The notes under the pieces are model-generated. The model did no database searches, was not told the origin of the DNA, and saw nothing but the letters and a program-made list of their open reading frames with translations. 64,000 nt of DNA from an uncultured Alistipes sp. Its GTDB lineage: Bacteria > Bacteroidota > Bacteroidia > Bacteroidales > UBA932. Made by a program: the position numbers and the translations under genes. The DNA lies in contig URSC01000014.1 in assembly GCA_900550465.1 (NCBI GenBank), positions 5,557-69,556 of the forward strand, read 5' to 3'. Shown one piece after another: positions 24,971-33,265 of this stretch; the stretch's first letter is position 1; every line of letters begins with the position of its first letter.

Positions 24971-25894
24971 TCAAAACTTGTCAATCTCTTCCGGAGATAG
25001 ACCGGTAGTCCGTGTAATCAGTTCCAAGGGGAGGCCCTGCGCTTTCATATTCCTCGCGATGTCGCAAATGGCCTCAGTCCTGCCTTCCGCCAGACCTTCT
25101 GCTCTGCCTTCCGCCCGGCCTTGAGCCCGGCCTTGAGCCACTCCCTCGTCCAGTCCCTCTTCGCGGGCAGTGTTGAGCACGTCCCACTGAATGCGGCGGT
25201 TCTCGATATGACGCTCGTAGGCCCTGCGCTCCTCCTTCGACAGGCACGATATCCGCAGCTGTCTGCGGGCCAGGCGTAGGCCCTCGACCTGGGTGTCCTC
25301 ATCGATTTTACCGGATTTCAGAAACCGGATCCACTCGTCCAGAGGGGTTACGGCATGCTGGTTGAACTCATTGACTCTCAAAATATAGTACTCAGGGAAA
25401 AGGTCGCCGGCATCATGCTTCGTGAACTTCTCCTGCTGCTTTACGGAGAGTCGCAGGGTGTCTCCCGTGTGCACCCCCTTGAATACCGACTTTCCGTGAT
25501 AGATGTAGTCGCTGCCCTGACCGATGTCGAAGTAGACGATGCTGATGGAGTACACCTTTCGCACCTGGGAATACTCATCGCCCTCGTAGATGTACTCAGT
25601 GATGGCCTTGGACGTCCCGTAGAGCATCCTCTGGAAATAGTAAATCTCGGCGTTGTTCTGTATCTCGATAATGATCAGCTCACCTTTGGAATTCTCGGCG
25701 AGCACGTCCACCCGGTTGAACTTGTCGTCGGGGGTCTCCTTGTTGCCCTCGCTTTCGAGCATGCGCTTGATTACGACCTTCTCTCCGAGCAGCTCACTCA
25801 GAAAACTCTCCAAAACAGCGAAATTGGCCTTCTGCCGCAGCAGCCGCTTCATGGCCCAGTCAAAGCGGATTACTTCATCTCCATAATAAACCAT
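24971..25894 (-). CDS. Rpn-family recombination-promoting nuclease / PD-(D/E)XK transposase-like protein
   Basis: 307 residues from the ATG at 25894, chosen for the strong AGGAGG seven bases before it. The N-terminal PD-(D/E)XK domain shows DDKFNRVDVLAEN and LIIIEIQN near residues 55-80 (the D...ExQ pattern of the PDDEXK_2 family), then QRMLYGTSKAI. The C-terminal tail carries five or so four-residue GRAE/GRAQ repeats, a hallmark of this family in Bacteroidota. Rpn proteins in E. coli promote RecA-independent recombination and cut DNA. The gene sits between an intact ATPase gene and its deleted copy, so it may be involved in that rearrangement. Confidence 0.88.
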   Translation of the reverse strand: MVYYGDEVIRFDWAMKRLLRQKANFAVLESFLSELLGEKVVIKRMLESEGNKETPDDKFNRVDVLAENSKGELIIIEIQNNAEIYYFQRMLYGTSKAITEYIYEGDEYSQVRKVYSISIVYFDIGQGSDYIYHGKSVFKGVHTGDTLRLSVKQQEKFTKHDAGDLFPEYYILRVNEFNQHAVTPLDEWIRFLKSGKIDEDTQVEGLRLARRQLRISCLSKEERRAYERHIENRRIQWDVLNTAREEGLDEGVAQGRAQGRAEGRAEGLAEGRTEAICDIARNMKAQGLPLELITRTTGLSPEEIDKF

Positions 25895-25961
25895 ATCTTC
25901 CTCCTTTTTCTGCAAATTTAAGTATAAATCCGATTTCACCCGCGCCGGCAGAGTAAAAAAT

Positions 25962-26166
25962 CCGCACCGTCACCCGCTGACCCGCCAAGATTTCGGGGAA
26001 ATAGAGAATTTGTCTATTTTTGCATAGGCAGACATCTGTATTTATGACAAATAGGATATTTAAAAGGAAAATATACGACAGGCTGCTTCTATGGAAACAG
26101 GAAACAGGAAGGTGAGAGCGGGCTGCTGTATCTGCCGGTGTACATGACGCCGGTGCTGTAATCAAA
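25962..26166 (+). pseudogene. Internally deleted duplicate of the 23.5-25.0 kb ATPase locus
   Basis: Three pieces of the upstream locus are joined here in order. Piece one is the last codons and stop of the unknown lipoprotein gene (25962-25988, like 23485-23511). Piece two is a single 33-bp repeat, promoter and first ~20 ATPase codons (25989-26103, like 23578-23692, only a few mismatches). Piece three is the ATPase's last ~17 codons and stop (about 26109-26166, like 24917-24974). The join leaves a 23-codon frame (MTNRIFKRKIYD..., stop at 26113-26115). The -33 box TTTG is TTCG in this copy, so expression is doubtful. Confidence 0.85.
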
Positions 26167-26332
26167 GTTATGGCAGCATATAAGGAGGCAGAGCCGATAA
26201 TCGAAAAAAGGGGAGACCTGCCGGCATACAGGACAGGTGCATAGAACAAACAGCGTAAAACTTGTCTAAGTCGTTTTTTATCATTATAATTGCACTATGA
26301 ATGGTGTAATGCAATCAATTAAACAAGTAGGT

Positions 26333-27373
26333 ATGAAATGGTTTAACTTGTTGCTGCTGTCTTTTGCTATGGCAGCAATATTCTCATGCGCAGATAAAAG
26401 CAAAGCTGTCAAGACATTTGATGTTGTTAAGAATTTAAAGGCAGAGCAAATTCCAATATCTGAAATATTGAATATCAACAATATCATAAAACTTGAAAAT
26501 TATATAGTCCTGCAGAACACCGGTGATGGCGGAGACTATTTCTACTTTGTATACTCATATCCTGATATCCGGTTTCTATATTCTTTCGCCCATAACGGAC
26601 GGGGACCGGAGGAGTACCTGATGCCTTCTGTCATTAAGAATACGCATGGAAACGTAATCGGGCTCAGGGACCACGCCACCGACGTCATTGCCTTTTATGA
26701 ACTTTCGGATACAGCTGCGCATCTGAAGTTCAGCAAGACATTCAAGACTCCGGACATAAACCGTTTCTTCTGGGAAATAAATGTTATCGAGGATTCCTTA
26801 CTACTTGTAAAGCATCAAGGTTACAATACGGGAGCGCGTGAACTGTGGAATCTGTATAACGGTACGATGATGGACAGCATAGGCAACTCCTTCCCGAAGT
26901 TGCCGCACAAGATGGGAAAGAATTATTACTCGATATTCGATGACTATCTTATATCCGCTTCGGACAATCGTTTTGTTATAAGTTACAATTTCATTGACCG
27001 ACTTGAGATGGGAGAGGTCATAGATGGAAAAATACAGCTGACGGAATTCACTGGGGCAAAACAGCCGCCAAAGTTCCATCTGTATGGAGATGATACCTCT
27101 ACAGAATTCAGTATAGACCGGAATATAGTGACATACGAGAATGTTTATGCGGGAAAGGATTATATCTATGCCCTCTATTCAGGCAAGCGGCTTGATGATA
27201 CGGAAGCCAACCACTCCTCATCCATAGAGGTCTACACCTGGACCGGCGAGCCCGTACAACTGCTGAACTTGGATACCCCCATAGCATATTTCGCAGTGGA
27301 TGAGCAAAATAGAGCAATATATGCTGTGAATCCGGAAATACATGAGGACAAACTATTGAAATACATCTTCTGA
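26333..27373 (+). CDS. 6-bladed beta-propeller lipoprotein (BF3164-like), third copy
   Basis: Lipoprotein of 346 residues if started at the ATG at 26333 (MKWFNLL, lipobox IFSC); in-frame ATGs at 26297 and 26309 would add 12 or 8 residues. The body is beta-rich and contains AHNGRGPEEYLMPS near residue 95, the same GRGPxE signature as the two lipoproteins at the window start. Base composition is more AT-rich than in the neighbouring GC-rich genes. It stands alone on the plus strand after the rearranged ATPase region. The approximately 165 bases before it hold no gene, only a weak TATAATTG element near 26284. Confidence 0.75.
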   Translation: MKWFNLLLLSFAMAAIFSCADKSKAVKTFDVVKNLKAEQIPISEILNINNIIKLENYIVLQNTGDGGDYFYFVYSYPDIRFLYSFAHNGRGPEEYLMPSVIKNTHGNVIGLRDHATDVIAFYELSDTAAHLKFSKTFKTPDINRFFWEINVIEDSLLLVKHQGYNTGARELWNLYNGTMMDSIGNSFPKLPHKMGKNYYSIFDDYLISASDNRFVISYNFIDRLEMGEVIDGKIQLTEFTGAKQPPKFHLYGDDTSTEFSIDRNIVTYENVYAGKDYIYALYSGKRLDDTEANHSSSIEVYTWTGEPVQLLNLDTPIAYFAVDEQNRAIYAVNPEIHEDKLLKYIF

Positions 27374-27402
27374 TATGATGGGTCTTTGGGCCTGGGACTT
27401 AT

Positions 27403-27433
27403 AAAAAAAACACAACCCCGCAAGGAGTTGTGT
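27403..27433 (-). terminator. Intrinsic terminator downstream of tRNA-Ala
   Basis: On the minus strand a 10-bp stem ACACAACTCC / GGGGTTGTGT with loop TTGC is followed by eight T residues, six bases after the tRNA 3' end. Confidence 0.85.
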
Positions 27434-27439
27434 CCCGAG

Positions 27440-27513
27440 TGGAGCATACCGGAGTCGAACCGGTTACCTCGACACTGCCAGTGTCGCGCTCTAGCCAAAT
27501 GAGCTAATGCCCC
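27440..27513 (-). tRNA. tRNA-Ala (anticodon GGC)
   Basis: The 74-nt minus-strand sequence folds as a cloverleaf. The acceptor is GGGGCAT / ATGCTCC with the G3-U70 pair that identifies alanine tRNAs. The anticodon stem CGACA / TGTCG carries the loop CTGGCAG, giving anticodon GGC (codon GCC). The T arm is ACCGG TTCGACT CCGGT. The 3' CCA is not encoded. It is a single-gene unit with its own terminator. Confidence 0.93.
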
Positions 27514-27575
27514 TCCACTATTATGAAAAAGTGCCGCAAAGATACGGTAATTTTTCTATTTACAAAATTATTTTT

Positions 27576-28904
27576 CTACAGCCAGCCGAAAATCATGATG
27601 ACGGCTATCACCAGCGGGGCGACGTAGCGCACCAGATAGAAGATGGCGTTGTACAGCCGCTTGTTGGGCAGGGTGCCGCCGTTGGAAAGCTCGTCCACAA
27701 AATCCTTCCGGCCGAGCTTCCAGCCGACAAATATCACAATGAAGAGTCCGCACAGGGGCATCAGCAGGTTGGCCGATATCATGTCGAAGAAGTCGAAGAA
27801 GGTCTTGCCGAGGATGTGCACGTCGGAGAGCACGCCGCCGGAGAGGGCACACAGGGTGCAGAGCACCAGGCAGACGGCGCTGGAGAGCAGCACGGCCATG
27901 CGGCGCTTCATCCTGCAGGCCTCTATCAGGTATGTTATGGACACCTCTAAGAGGGAGATGGACGAGGTGATGGCCGCGATGAAGAGCACGAAGAAGAAGA
28001 GTATCGCGATGACTCCGCCGGCGGCTATCTGGTCGAAGATATCGGGCAGCACCACGAAGAGCAGGCCGGGGCCCTCGCTGGGGGAGATGCCGAAGGCAAA
28101 TACGGCGGGCATGATGGCCAGTCCGGCCAGGATGGCGAAGAAGGTGTCGGAGATGGCGGTCAGCGATGAGAGCTTGACGATCTTCTCCTGTTTCTTGACA
28201 TACGAGCCGTAGGTCAGAATAGTCGCGCAGCCGATACTCAGGGAGAAGAAGGCCTGGCCGAGGGCGTTGAGGAAGGTGTTTCCGGTAACCTTGGAGAAAT
28301 CGGGCTTGAAGAGGAACTCCAGACCGGCTCCGGCTCCGGGCAGGGTCACCGAGCGGATGGCGATGATGATGATGGTCAGGAAGAGCAGCGGCATCATGAC
28401 CTTGGTATAGCGCTCGATACCGTCCTTGATGCCGGCCAGCAGCACGAGGGATGTCAGAGCCAGGAAGATATAGGTGTAGAGTATCGTCCTCCCAGGTGTG
28501 GATACGGCCGCGGCGAAGAAGCCTTCCGACGAGCCCTGTTCGGGCAGGGTGAACGACACGGCATGCACGAGGTAGTCTATCGTCCAGCCTCCCACCACGC
28601 AGTAGAAGGATATCAGAGCCACCGAGGCAAGCACGCCGAGCACACCGACCAGTCCCCAGTGTCCCTTGGGTGACAGCACCTTGAAGGCCTTCACAGCATT
28701 GACTTGACTGCGGCGTCCGACCACGAACTCCGACATCATGATGGGCAGGCACAGCAGGAATACCAGAACGAGGTAGATGATGATGAATGCCGCGCCGCCG
28801 TTGGTACCCATCAGATAGGGGAAGCGCCAGAGGTTGCCCAGTCCGATAGCCGAGCCGGCCATGGCTACGAGCACGCCGAAGGAGGATTTGAAGTTGTCTC
28901 TCAT
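27576..28904 (-). CDS. Sodium-dependent transporter, NSS/SNF family
   Basis: Neurotransmitter:sodium symporter family permease of 442 residues with about 11-12 TMs. The start MRDNFKSSFGVLVAMAGSAIGLGNLWRFPYL carries the TM1 sodium- and substrate-binding signature (GSAIGLGNLWRFPY, residues 17-30) near-identical across the family. Bacterial members import amino acids with Na+; the specific substrate is not predictable here. Its start overlaps the end of folA by 4 bases on the same strand, so it is likely transcribed from the folA promoter. Confidence 0.93.
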   Translation of the reverse strand: MRDNFKSSFGVLVAMAGSAIGLGNLWRFPYLMGTNGGAAFIIIYLVLVFLLCLPIMMSEFVVGRRSQVNAVKAFKVLSPKGHWGLVGVLGVLASVALISFYCVVGGWTIDYLVHAVSFTLPEQGSSEGFFAAAVSTPGRTILYTYIFLALTSLVLLAGIKDGIERYTKVMMPLLFLTIIIIAIRSVTLPGAGAGLEFLFKPDFSKVTGNTFLNALGQAFFSLSIGCATILTYGSYVKKQEKIVKLSSLTAISDTFFAILAGLAIMPAVFAFGISPSEGPGLLFVVLPDIFDQIAAGGVIAILFFFVLFIAAITSSISLLEVSITYLIEACRMKRRMAVLLSSAVCLVLCTLCALSGGVLSDVHILGKTFFDFFDMISANLLMPLCGLFIVIFVGWKLGRKDFVDELSNGGTLPNKRLYNAIFYLVRYVAPLVIAVIMIFGWL

Positions 28905-29407
28905 TTTTTGGTAAGTATTAGGAATGAATAATAAAGTCCGGTCTTTTCATCAAAATAACGCTCGGAACGGCTCTCCACCTTCCACAGCTCAGGGTCCACT
29001 TCCGGGAAAAATACCTCCGCATCCCCGATGACCGTCTCCACCTCAGTGATATACAGGCGGCCGGCAATGGGCATGGCGGCACGGTAGAGCTGCCCGCCTC
29101 CTATGACGAACACTTCCTCCGAAGTGCCCGCAGCATCCGCACCGGCAGCAGCGACAGCGGCCTCCAGCGAGGGCTGGAACTCCGCCCCGCAGTCAGGGGC
29201 CGCGCTGTGCGAGCGGCTTACCACGATGTTGCGCCGTCCGGGAAGGGGACGCTCTCCGAGTGAGAGCCAGGTATTGTAGCCCATGATGACGGGATGGCCG
29301 GTGGTCACCCGCTTGAAGTACTTCAGGTCGCCGGAGATGTGCCAGGGCATCCGGTTGCCCTTTCCGATGGCGCCGTTGGCGGCTTTGGCGACGATAAGCG
29401 ATATCAT
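28901..29407 (-). CDS. folA: Dihydrofolate reductase
   Basis: 168-residue enzyme reducing dihydrofolate to tetrahydrofolate with NADPH. It shows SLIVAKAANGAIGKGNRMPWHISGDLKYFK (the Met20-loop region GKGNRMPWH, with the catalytic acid as Asp in SGDLKYFK), then TGHPVIMGYNTWLSLG, LPGRRNIVVS and EEVFVIGGGQLYRAAM, the NADPH-binding GG motif. Length is typical. The thymidylate synthase that generates its substrate is 4 kb away on the same strand rather than adjacent. A TAATTTTG element lies 32 bases before the ATG. Confidence 0.96.
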   Translation of the reverse strand: MISLIVAKAANGAIGKGNRMPWHISGDLKYFKRVTTGHPVIMGYNTWLSLGERPLPGRRNIVVSRSHSAAPDCGAEFQPSLEAAVAAAGADAAGTSEEVFVIGGGQLYRAAMPIAGRLYITEVETVIGDAEVFFPEVDPELWKVESRSERYFDEKTGLYYSFLILTKK

Positions 29408-29438
29408 AGGCTCGATTCTGATAAGTTGAAATGAAGTT

Positions 29439-29446
29439 CAAAATTA
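29439..29446 (-). promoter_or_regulatory. Candidate -7 element for folA
   Basis: The minus strand reads TAATTTTG (TAnnTTTG), 32 bases before folA. Confidence 0.45.
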
Positions 29447-29470
29447 AGGAAAATTTTCGGGAAATTGTGC

Positions 29471-29478
29471 TACTTTTG
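29471..29478 (+). promoter_or_regulatory. Candidate -7 element for the two-component operon
   Basis: TACTTTTG (TAnnTTTG) lies 7 bases before the ATG at 29486. This short distance suggests a leaderless or very short leader and supports 29486 rather than the in-frame ATG at 29465. Confidence 0.45.
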
Positions 29479-29485
29479 TAAGGTT

Positions 29486-30829
29486 ATGATACTGATAATC
29501 GACGACGACGACGCCATAAGAGCATCCCTGACCTTCCTCCTGAAGCGCTCGGGCCTGACCGCCAAGGCCGTTCCGGGTCCGAAAGAGGCTCTGGACGAGG
29601 TGCGGCTGCAGGAGCCTGAGCTGATCCTCATGGACATGAACTACTCCCTGTCCACTACCGGGGAGGAGGGGCTGGAACTGCTGCGCAAGATCAAGATATT
29701 CGCCCCGGCGGCCCCCGTCATCCTCATGACGGCCTGGGGCAGCATCAGCCTCGCGGTGGAGGGCATGCGCCTCGGGGCCTTCGACTTCATCACCAAGCCC
29801 TGGGACAATATGGCCCTTATGGACCGTATCCGCACCGCCCTGCATCTGAACTCAGAACGGCAGGAGGAGGCGGGCACTACCGGCAAGGGCTTCGACAAGA
29901 TCATAGGCAACAGCCCCCAGATCAAGGAGGTGCTGGACGCAGTGACCCGCGTGGCACCCACCGGCGCCTCGGTGCTCATCACCGGGGAGAGCGGCACGGG
30001 CAAGGAGCTTATCGCGGAGGCCATCCACCTCAACTCCCCCCGCAGCAGCGGTCCCTTCGTCAAGGTCAATCTCGGCGGCCTGAGCTCCAGCCTCTTCGAC
30101 AGCGAGATGTTCGGGCACAAGAAGGGCGCCTTCACCGACGCCTGGACCGACCGCAAGGGCCGGTTCGAACTGGCCGACAAGGGCACCATCTTCCTCGACG
30201 AGATAGGCGAGCTGGAGCCCGTCTGCCAGGTCAAGCTCCTGCGCGTGCTCCAGGACCGCACCTACGAGCCGCTGGGCGAGAGCATCCCCCGCCGCACCGA
30301 CGTCCGGGTGGTCTCGGCCACCAACCGCGACCTGCAGGAGATGGTCCGCCAGGGCCTCTTCCGCGAGGACCTGTTCTACAGGCTCAACCTCATCCCCATA
30401 CACCTGCCGCCGCTGAGGGAAAGGAAGGAGGACATCCCCCTGCTGGTGCAGTATTTTACCCGCAATGCCGGCAGCCGCGCCGTATTCTCCCAGGAGGCGA
30501 TGGAATATCTCAGCCGCCTCCCCTATCCGGGCAATATCCGCGAGCTTAAGAACATCGTCGAGCGTGCCCTCATCCTCGGCGGCAGCGGGACCATCTCCCG
30601 CGACGACGTGGTCCGCTGCACCGGCGCCCCCGATGAACACGGCGCTGCCTCCGGAACCGCCTCCACGGACTCCGGAGCCCCGGCCCAGACCCTCGAGGAG
30701 ATGGAGAGGGACCGCATCCTCCGCACCCTGAGCGACTGCAACGGCAATGTCTCCCGCGCCGCCGCAGCCCTGGGCCTCACCCGGGCATCTCTCTACCGGC
30801 GCATCGAAAAATTCAAAATCAACCTTTAG
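29486..30829 (+). CDS. Sigma-54-dependent response regulator, NtrC family
   Basis: 447-residue regulator with three parts. The receiver domain (about 1-120) has acidic residues Asp6-Asp9, phosphoacceptor Asp50, and Lys in FITKPW. The AAA+ domain (about 140-370) has Walker A GESGTGK at 167-173 and LDEIGEL as Walker B. The C-terminal Fis-type helix-turn-helix has GNVSRAAAALGLTRASLYRR. The sigma-54 contact loop reads GAFTDA (214-219) instead of GAFTGA. The start is set by the promoter at 29471. The partner kinase begins 4 bases after its stop. Target genes are unknown. Confidence 0.93.
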   Translation: MILIIDDDDAIRASLTFLLKRSGLTAKAVPGPKEALDEVRLQEPELILMDMNYSLSTTGEEGLELLRKIKIFAPAAPVILMTAWGSISLAVEGMRLGAFDFITKPWDNMALMDRIRTALHLNSERQEEAGTTGKGFDKIIGNSPQIKEVLDAVTRVAPTGASVLITGESGTGKELIAEAIHLNSPRSSGPFVKVNLGGLSSSLFDSEMFGHKKGAFTDAWTDRKGRFELADKGTIFLDEIGELEPVCQVKLLRVLQDRTYEPLGESIPRRTDVRVVSATNRDLQEMVRQGLFREDLFYRLNLIPIHLPPLRERKEDIPLLVQYFTRNAGSRAVFSQEAMEYLSRLPYPGNIRELKNIVERALILGGSGTISRDDVVRCTGAPDEHGAASGTASTDSGAPAQTLEEMERDRILRTLSDCNGNVSRAAAALGLTRASLYRRIEKFKINL

Positions 30830-30833
30830 GACC

Positions 30834-32156
30834 ATGGGATCAAGAGGATACTTCCGGCTCATAGCGGTACTGCTCATCATGGTGGTGGCGGCCTCCATAG
30901 GATTTGCCCTCAAGATGGCGGACGAGGGGACGGGCAGCTGGATATACGTCGCGGCGCAGGTGCTGCTGATAGCTGCCGTTGTCCTCCTTGTGATATTGTA
31001 CCAAAAGACCATAAAGCCGCTGAACACCCTCTCTGGAGGCATCGATCTGATCAAGGAGCAGGACTTCTCCACCCGCCTGAGACCCGTGGGACAGAAAGAC
31101 GCCGACCGCATCATAGAGCTGTTCAACCGCATGAGCGACCGCCTGCACAACGAGGAGCTGCGGATTCAGGAGCAGAACCACTTCCTGGACCAGCTCATCG
31201 CCGCTTCCCCGGCCGGAGTGCTGATCATGAACATCGGCCACCGCATCGACTCGTCCAACCCGGCATTGGACCGGATGCTCGGAATCCGGAGCATTGAGCC
31301 TTACCGCGGACAGAGCCTGCAGGACAGCCCCCTGCCTCTGCTCAGACTGCTCGCCGGACTGCAGCCGGACGAGGGCCGCATCCTCCAGACCGACCCCCTG
31401 CACATCTACCGCTGTACCCTCTCGTCCTTCATGGACCGGGGCTTCCCCCACCCCTTCTACATGGTCGAGCCCCTGACCGAAGAGCTGTACGAGGCCGAGA
31501 AGAGGGGCTATAAGAAGGTCATCCGCGTCATCTCCCACGAGGTCAACAACACCATGGCCGGCATCACCTCGGCCCTCTACGCCATACAGCAGACCTCCAC
31601 GGACTCGGGGGACGGAGACACCGCCGCGATGCTGTCGATACTGCTCTCGCGGATAGACCGGATGAGCCGCTTCATCACCGACTACGCCTCGATGGCCCGG
31701 ATTCCCGACCCGGTGTGCAGGCCGGTGGACGCCTGCGCCTTCCTGCGCCGCGTGCTGCCCTTCCTCGAGAGCCTCAGGGGCCAGAAACAGATAGCGTTCG
31801 TAACCGAGATAGATGAGAAGGCCGGAGAAGTGCCGATAGACCAGGTGCTGATGGAGCAGGTGCTGACCAACATCGTCAAGAACGCGGTGGAGGCCTTCCC
31901 CGACGGTTCGCCCGATGCCCGCATCACCGTCACCGCCCGCCCCGGCTACTGGTGCGTGGCCGACAACGGAGCCCCCATCCCCGAGGAGACCGCCCTCCAC
32001 CTCTTCACCCCCTTCTTCTCCACCAAGCCGGACGGCAAGGGCATAGGCCTGATAGTCATCCACGAGATCCTCACCCGCTCCGGCATCCGCTTCAGCCTCG
32101 GCACCGGGGAGGACGGCATTACGAGATTCGAACTTTTTTTCAAAACCACTCAATAA
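30834..32156 (+). CDS. Sensor histidine kinase, NtrY/NtrB-like
   Basis: 440-residue membrane kinase from the ATG at 30834. Two TMs (about 8-28 and 38-60) are separated by a loop of about ten residues, so little can be sensed outside. A HAMP-like linker (61-110) and a PAS-like segment from about 115 (ASPAGVLIMNIGHRI) follow. The H-box is ISHEVNNTM with His235, then an N-box NIVKNAVEAF and G-boxes ending STKPDGKGIGLIVIHEIL. The H-E-V-N-N type box matches kinases paired with NtrC-like regulators, fitting its neighbour. The signal is probably cytoplasmic or membrane-borne. Confidence 0.92.
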   Translation: MGSRGYFRLIAVLLIMVVAASIGFALKMADEGTGSWIYVAAQVLLIAAVVLLVILYQKTIKPLNTLSGGIDLIKEQDFSTRLRPVGQKDADRIIELFNRMSDRLHNEELRIQEQNHFLDQLIAASPAGVLIMNIGHRIDSSNPALDRMLGIRSIEPYRGQSLQDSPLPLLRLLAGLQPDEGRILQTDPLHIYRCTLSSFMDRGFPHPFYMVEPLTEELYEAEKRGYKKVIRVISHEVNNTMAGITSALYAIQQTSTDSGDGDTAAMLSILLSRIDRMSRFITDYASMARIPDPVCRPVDACAFLRRVLPFLESLRGQKQIAFVTEIDEKAGEVPIDQVLMEQVLTNIVKNAVEAFPDGSPDARITVTARPGYWCVADNGAPIPEETALHLFTPFFSTKPDGKGIGLIVIHEILTRSGIRFSLGTGEDGITRFELFFKTTQ

Positions 32157-32173
32157 TCAAATTCCATTTACCT

Positions 32174-33265
32174 ATGAGACGATTTAAAAAAATTATCATC
32201 GCAGCTGCTGCCATTTTCCTGGGCGCCTGCACAGTTTCCACAGCTCAGACCAACGAGGACCTGATGAAGGAAATCCAGAGACTGAAGGCCTACAATAACA
32301 GTCTCCAGCACACATTCGACATGATAATCAAGAATATCGATGATGTTCTCTGGTACGAGAAAGTCGGGGATGTGGCCTATATCGACAAGGTATATCTGAC
32401 AGGAGAGCCCAAGGCCAAACAGGGCAGCCCCACTTCAAGAGGGTACAACAACCCCTTCAAGTTCTGGAACTATGTCTTCATCCCCAAGACAGTGGATCCG
32501 AATAAGAAATACCCTCTTATCGTATTTCCTCACAGCGGAGTTCACGCCGACATGTCCACCTATTACGCACACATCATCCGCGAGCTGATGGCTCAGGAGT
32601 ATATCGTCATAGCCACCGAATACCGGGGAAGTACAGGCTATGGTGAGGGTATGTACAAGGCCATCGACTACGGCGGACGCGAGAACTCGGATGTCAAGGC
32701 CGGACGTGACTACATGGTGGAGAACTACGATATCGTGGACCCCAACCGCGTGGGCATCATGGGCTGGAGCCACGGCGGCATGATAACGCTGATGAACCTC
32801 TTCGAGTACCCCGACGCCTATAAGGTGGGCTATGCCGGAGTGCCAGTATCCGACCTCATCGCCAGGATGGGTATCGCCACCGACAGCTACCGCGACCTCT
32901 TCTCGGCCTCATATCACATCGGAGCCACTGTATCGCAGAACGTACAGGAGTACAAGCGCCGCTCACCTGTATGGAACACCCACAAGCTCAAGGCTCCCCT
33001 GCTCGTCTACTCCAACACGATAGACGATGATGTAGACGTACTGGAAGTCGAGCACCTCATCAAGAGCCTGAAGGCCGACGGCAAGAAGTTCGAGTACAAG
33101 ATATATGAGGCCGCTGCCGGAGGACACTCCTTCGACCGTATCGACACCAAGGAGGCCACCGACATCCGCTTCACCGTCTACAAGTTCCTGGAGAAGTACC
33201 TGAAGCCCAACAAGCCTTTCAAGACTCCCGACGATATGCGCAAGGCCGCCTACCGTTTTAATTAA
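32174..33265 (+). CDS. Secreted alpha/beta hydrolase, S9 prolyl oligopeptidase-like
   Basis: 363 residues from the ATG at 32174 (MRRFKKI). A signal peptide has both a possible lipobox (FLGAC) and a possible AQT cleavage site. The catalytic triad can be read as GWSHGG with Ser199, the Asp at 284 in NTIDDDV, and His318 in GGHSFDR, in the order expected for S9 peptidases. The beta-propeller of full S9 enzymes is absent; a short coiled segment (about 27-50) precedes the hydrolase domain. Its stop codon overlaps that of convergent thyA in a shared TTAA. Confidence 0.85.
   Translation: MRRFKKIIIAAAAIFLGACTVSTAQTNEDLMKEIQRLKAYNNSLQHTFDMIIKNIDDVLWYEKVGDVAYIDKVYLTGEPKAKQGSPTSRGYNNPFKFWNYVFIPKTVDPNKKYPLIVFPHSGVHADMSTYYAHIIRELMAQEYIVIATEYRGSTGYGEGMYKAIDYGGRENSDVKAGRDYMVENYDIVDPNRVGIMGWSHGGMITLMNLFEYPDAYKVGYAGVPVSDLIARMGIATDSYRDLFSASYHIGATVSQNVQEYKRRSPVWNTHKLKAPLLVYSNTIDDDVDVLEVEHLIKSLKADGKKFEYKIYEAAAGGHSFDRIDTKEATDIRFTVYKFLEKYLKPNKPFKTPDDMRKAAYRFN

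Noticed and set aside
24971..25894. Insertion-sequence transposase
   Set aside because: The Rpn/PDDEXK family carries transposase in its name, but no terminal inverted repeats or DDE catalytic set are seen here.
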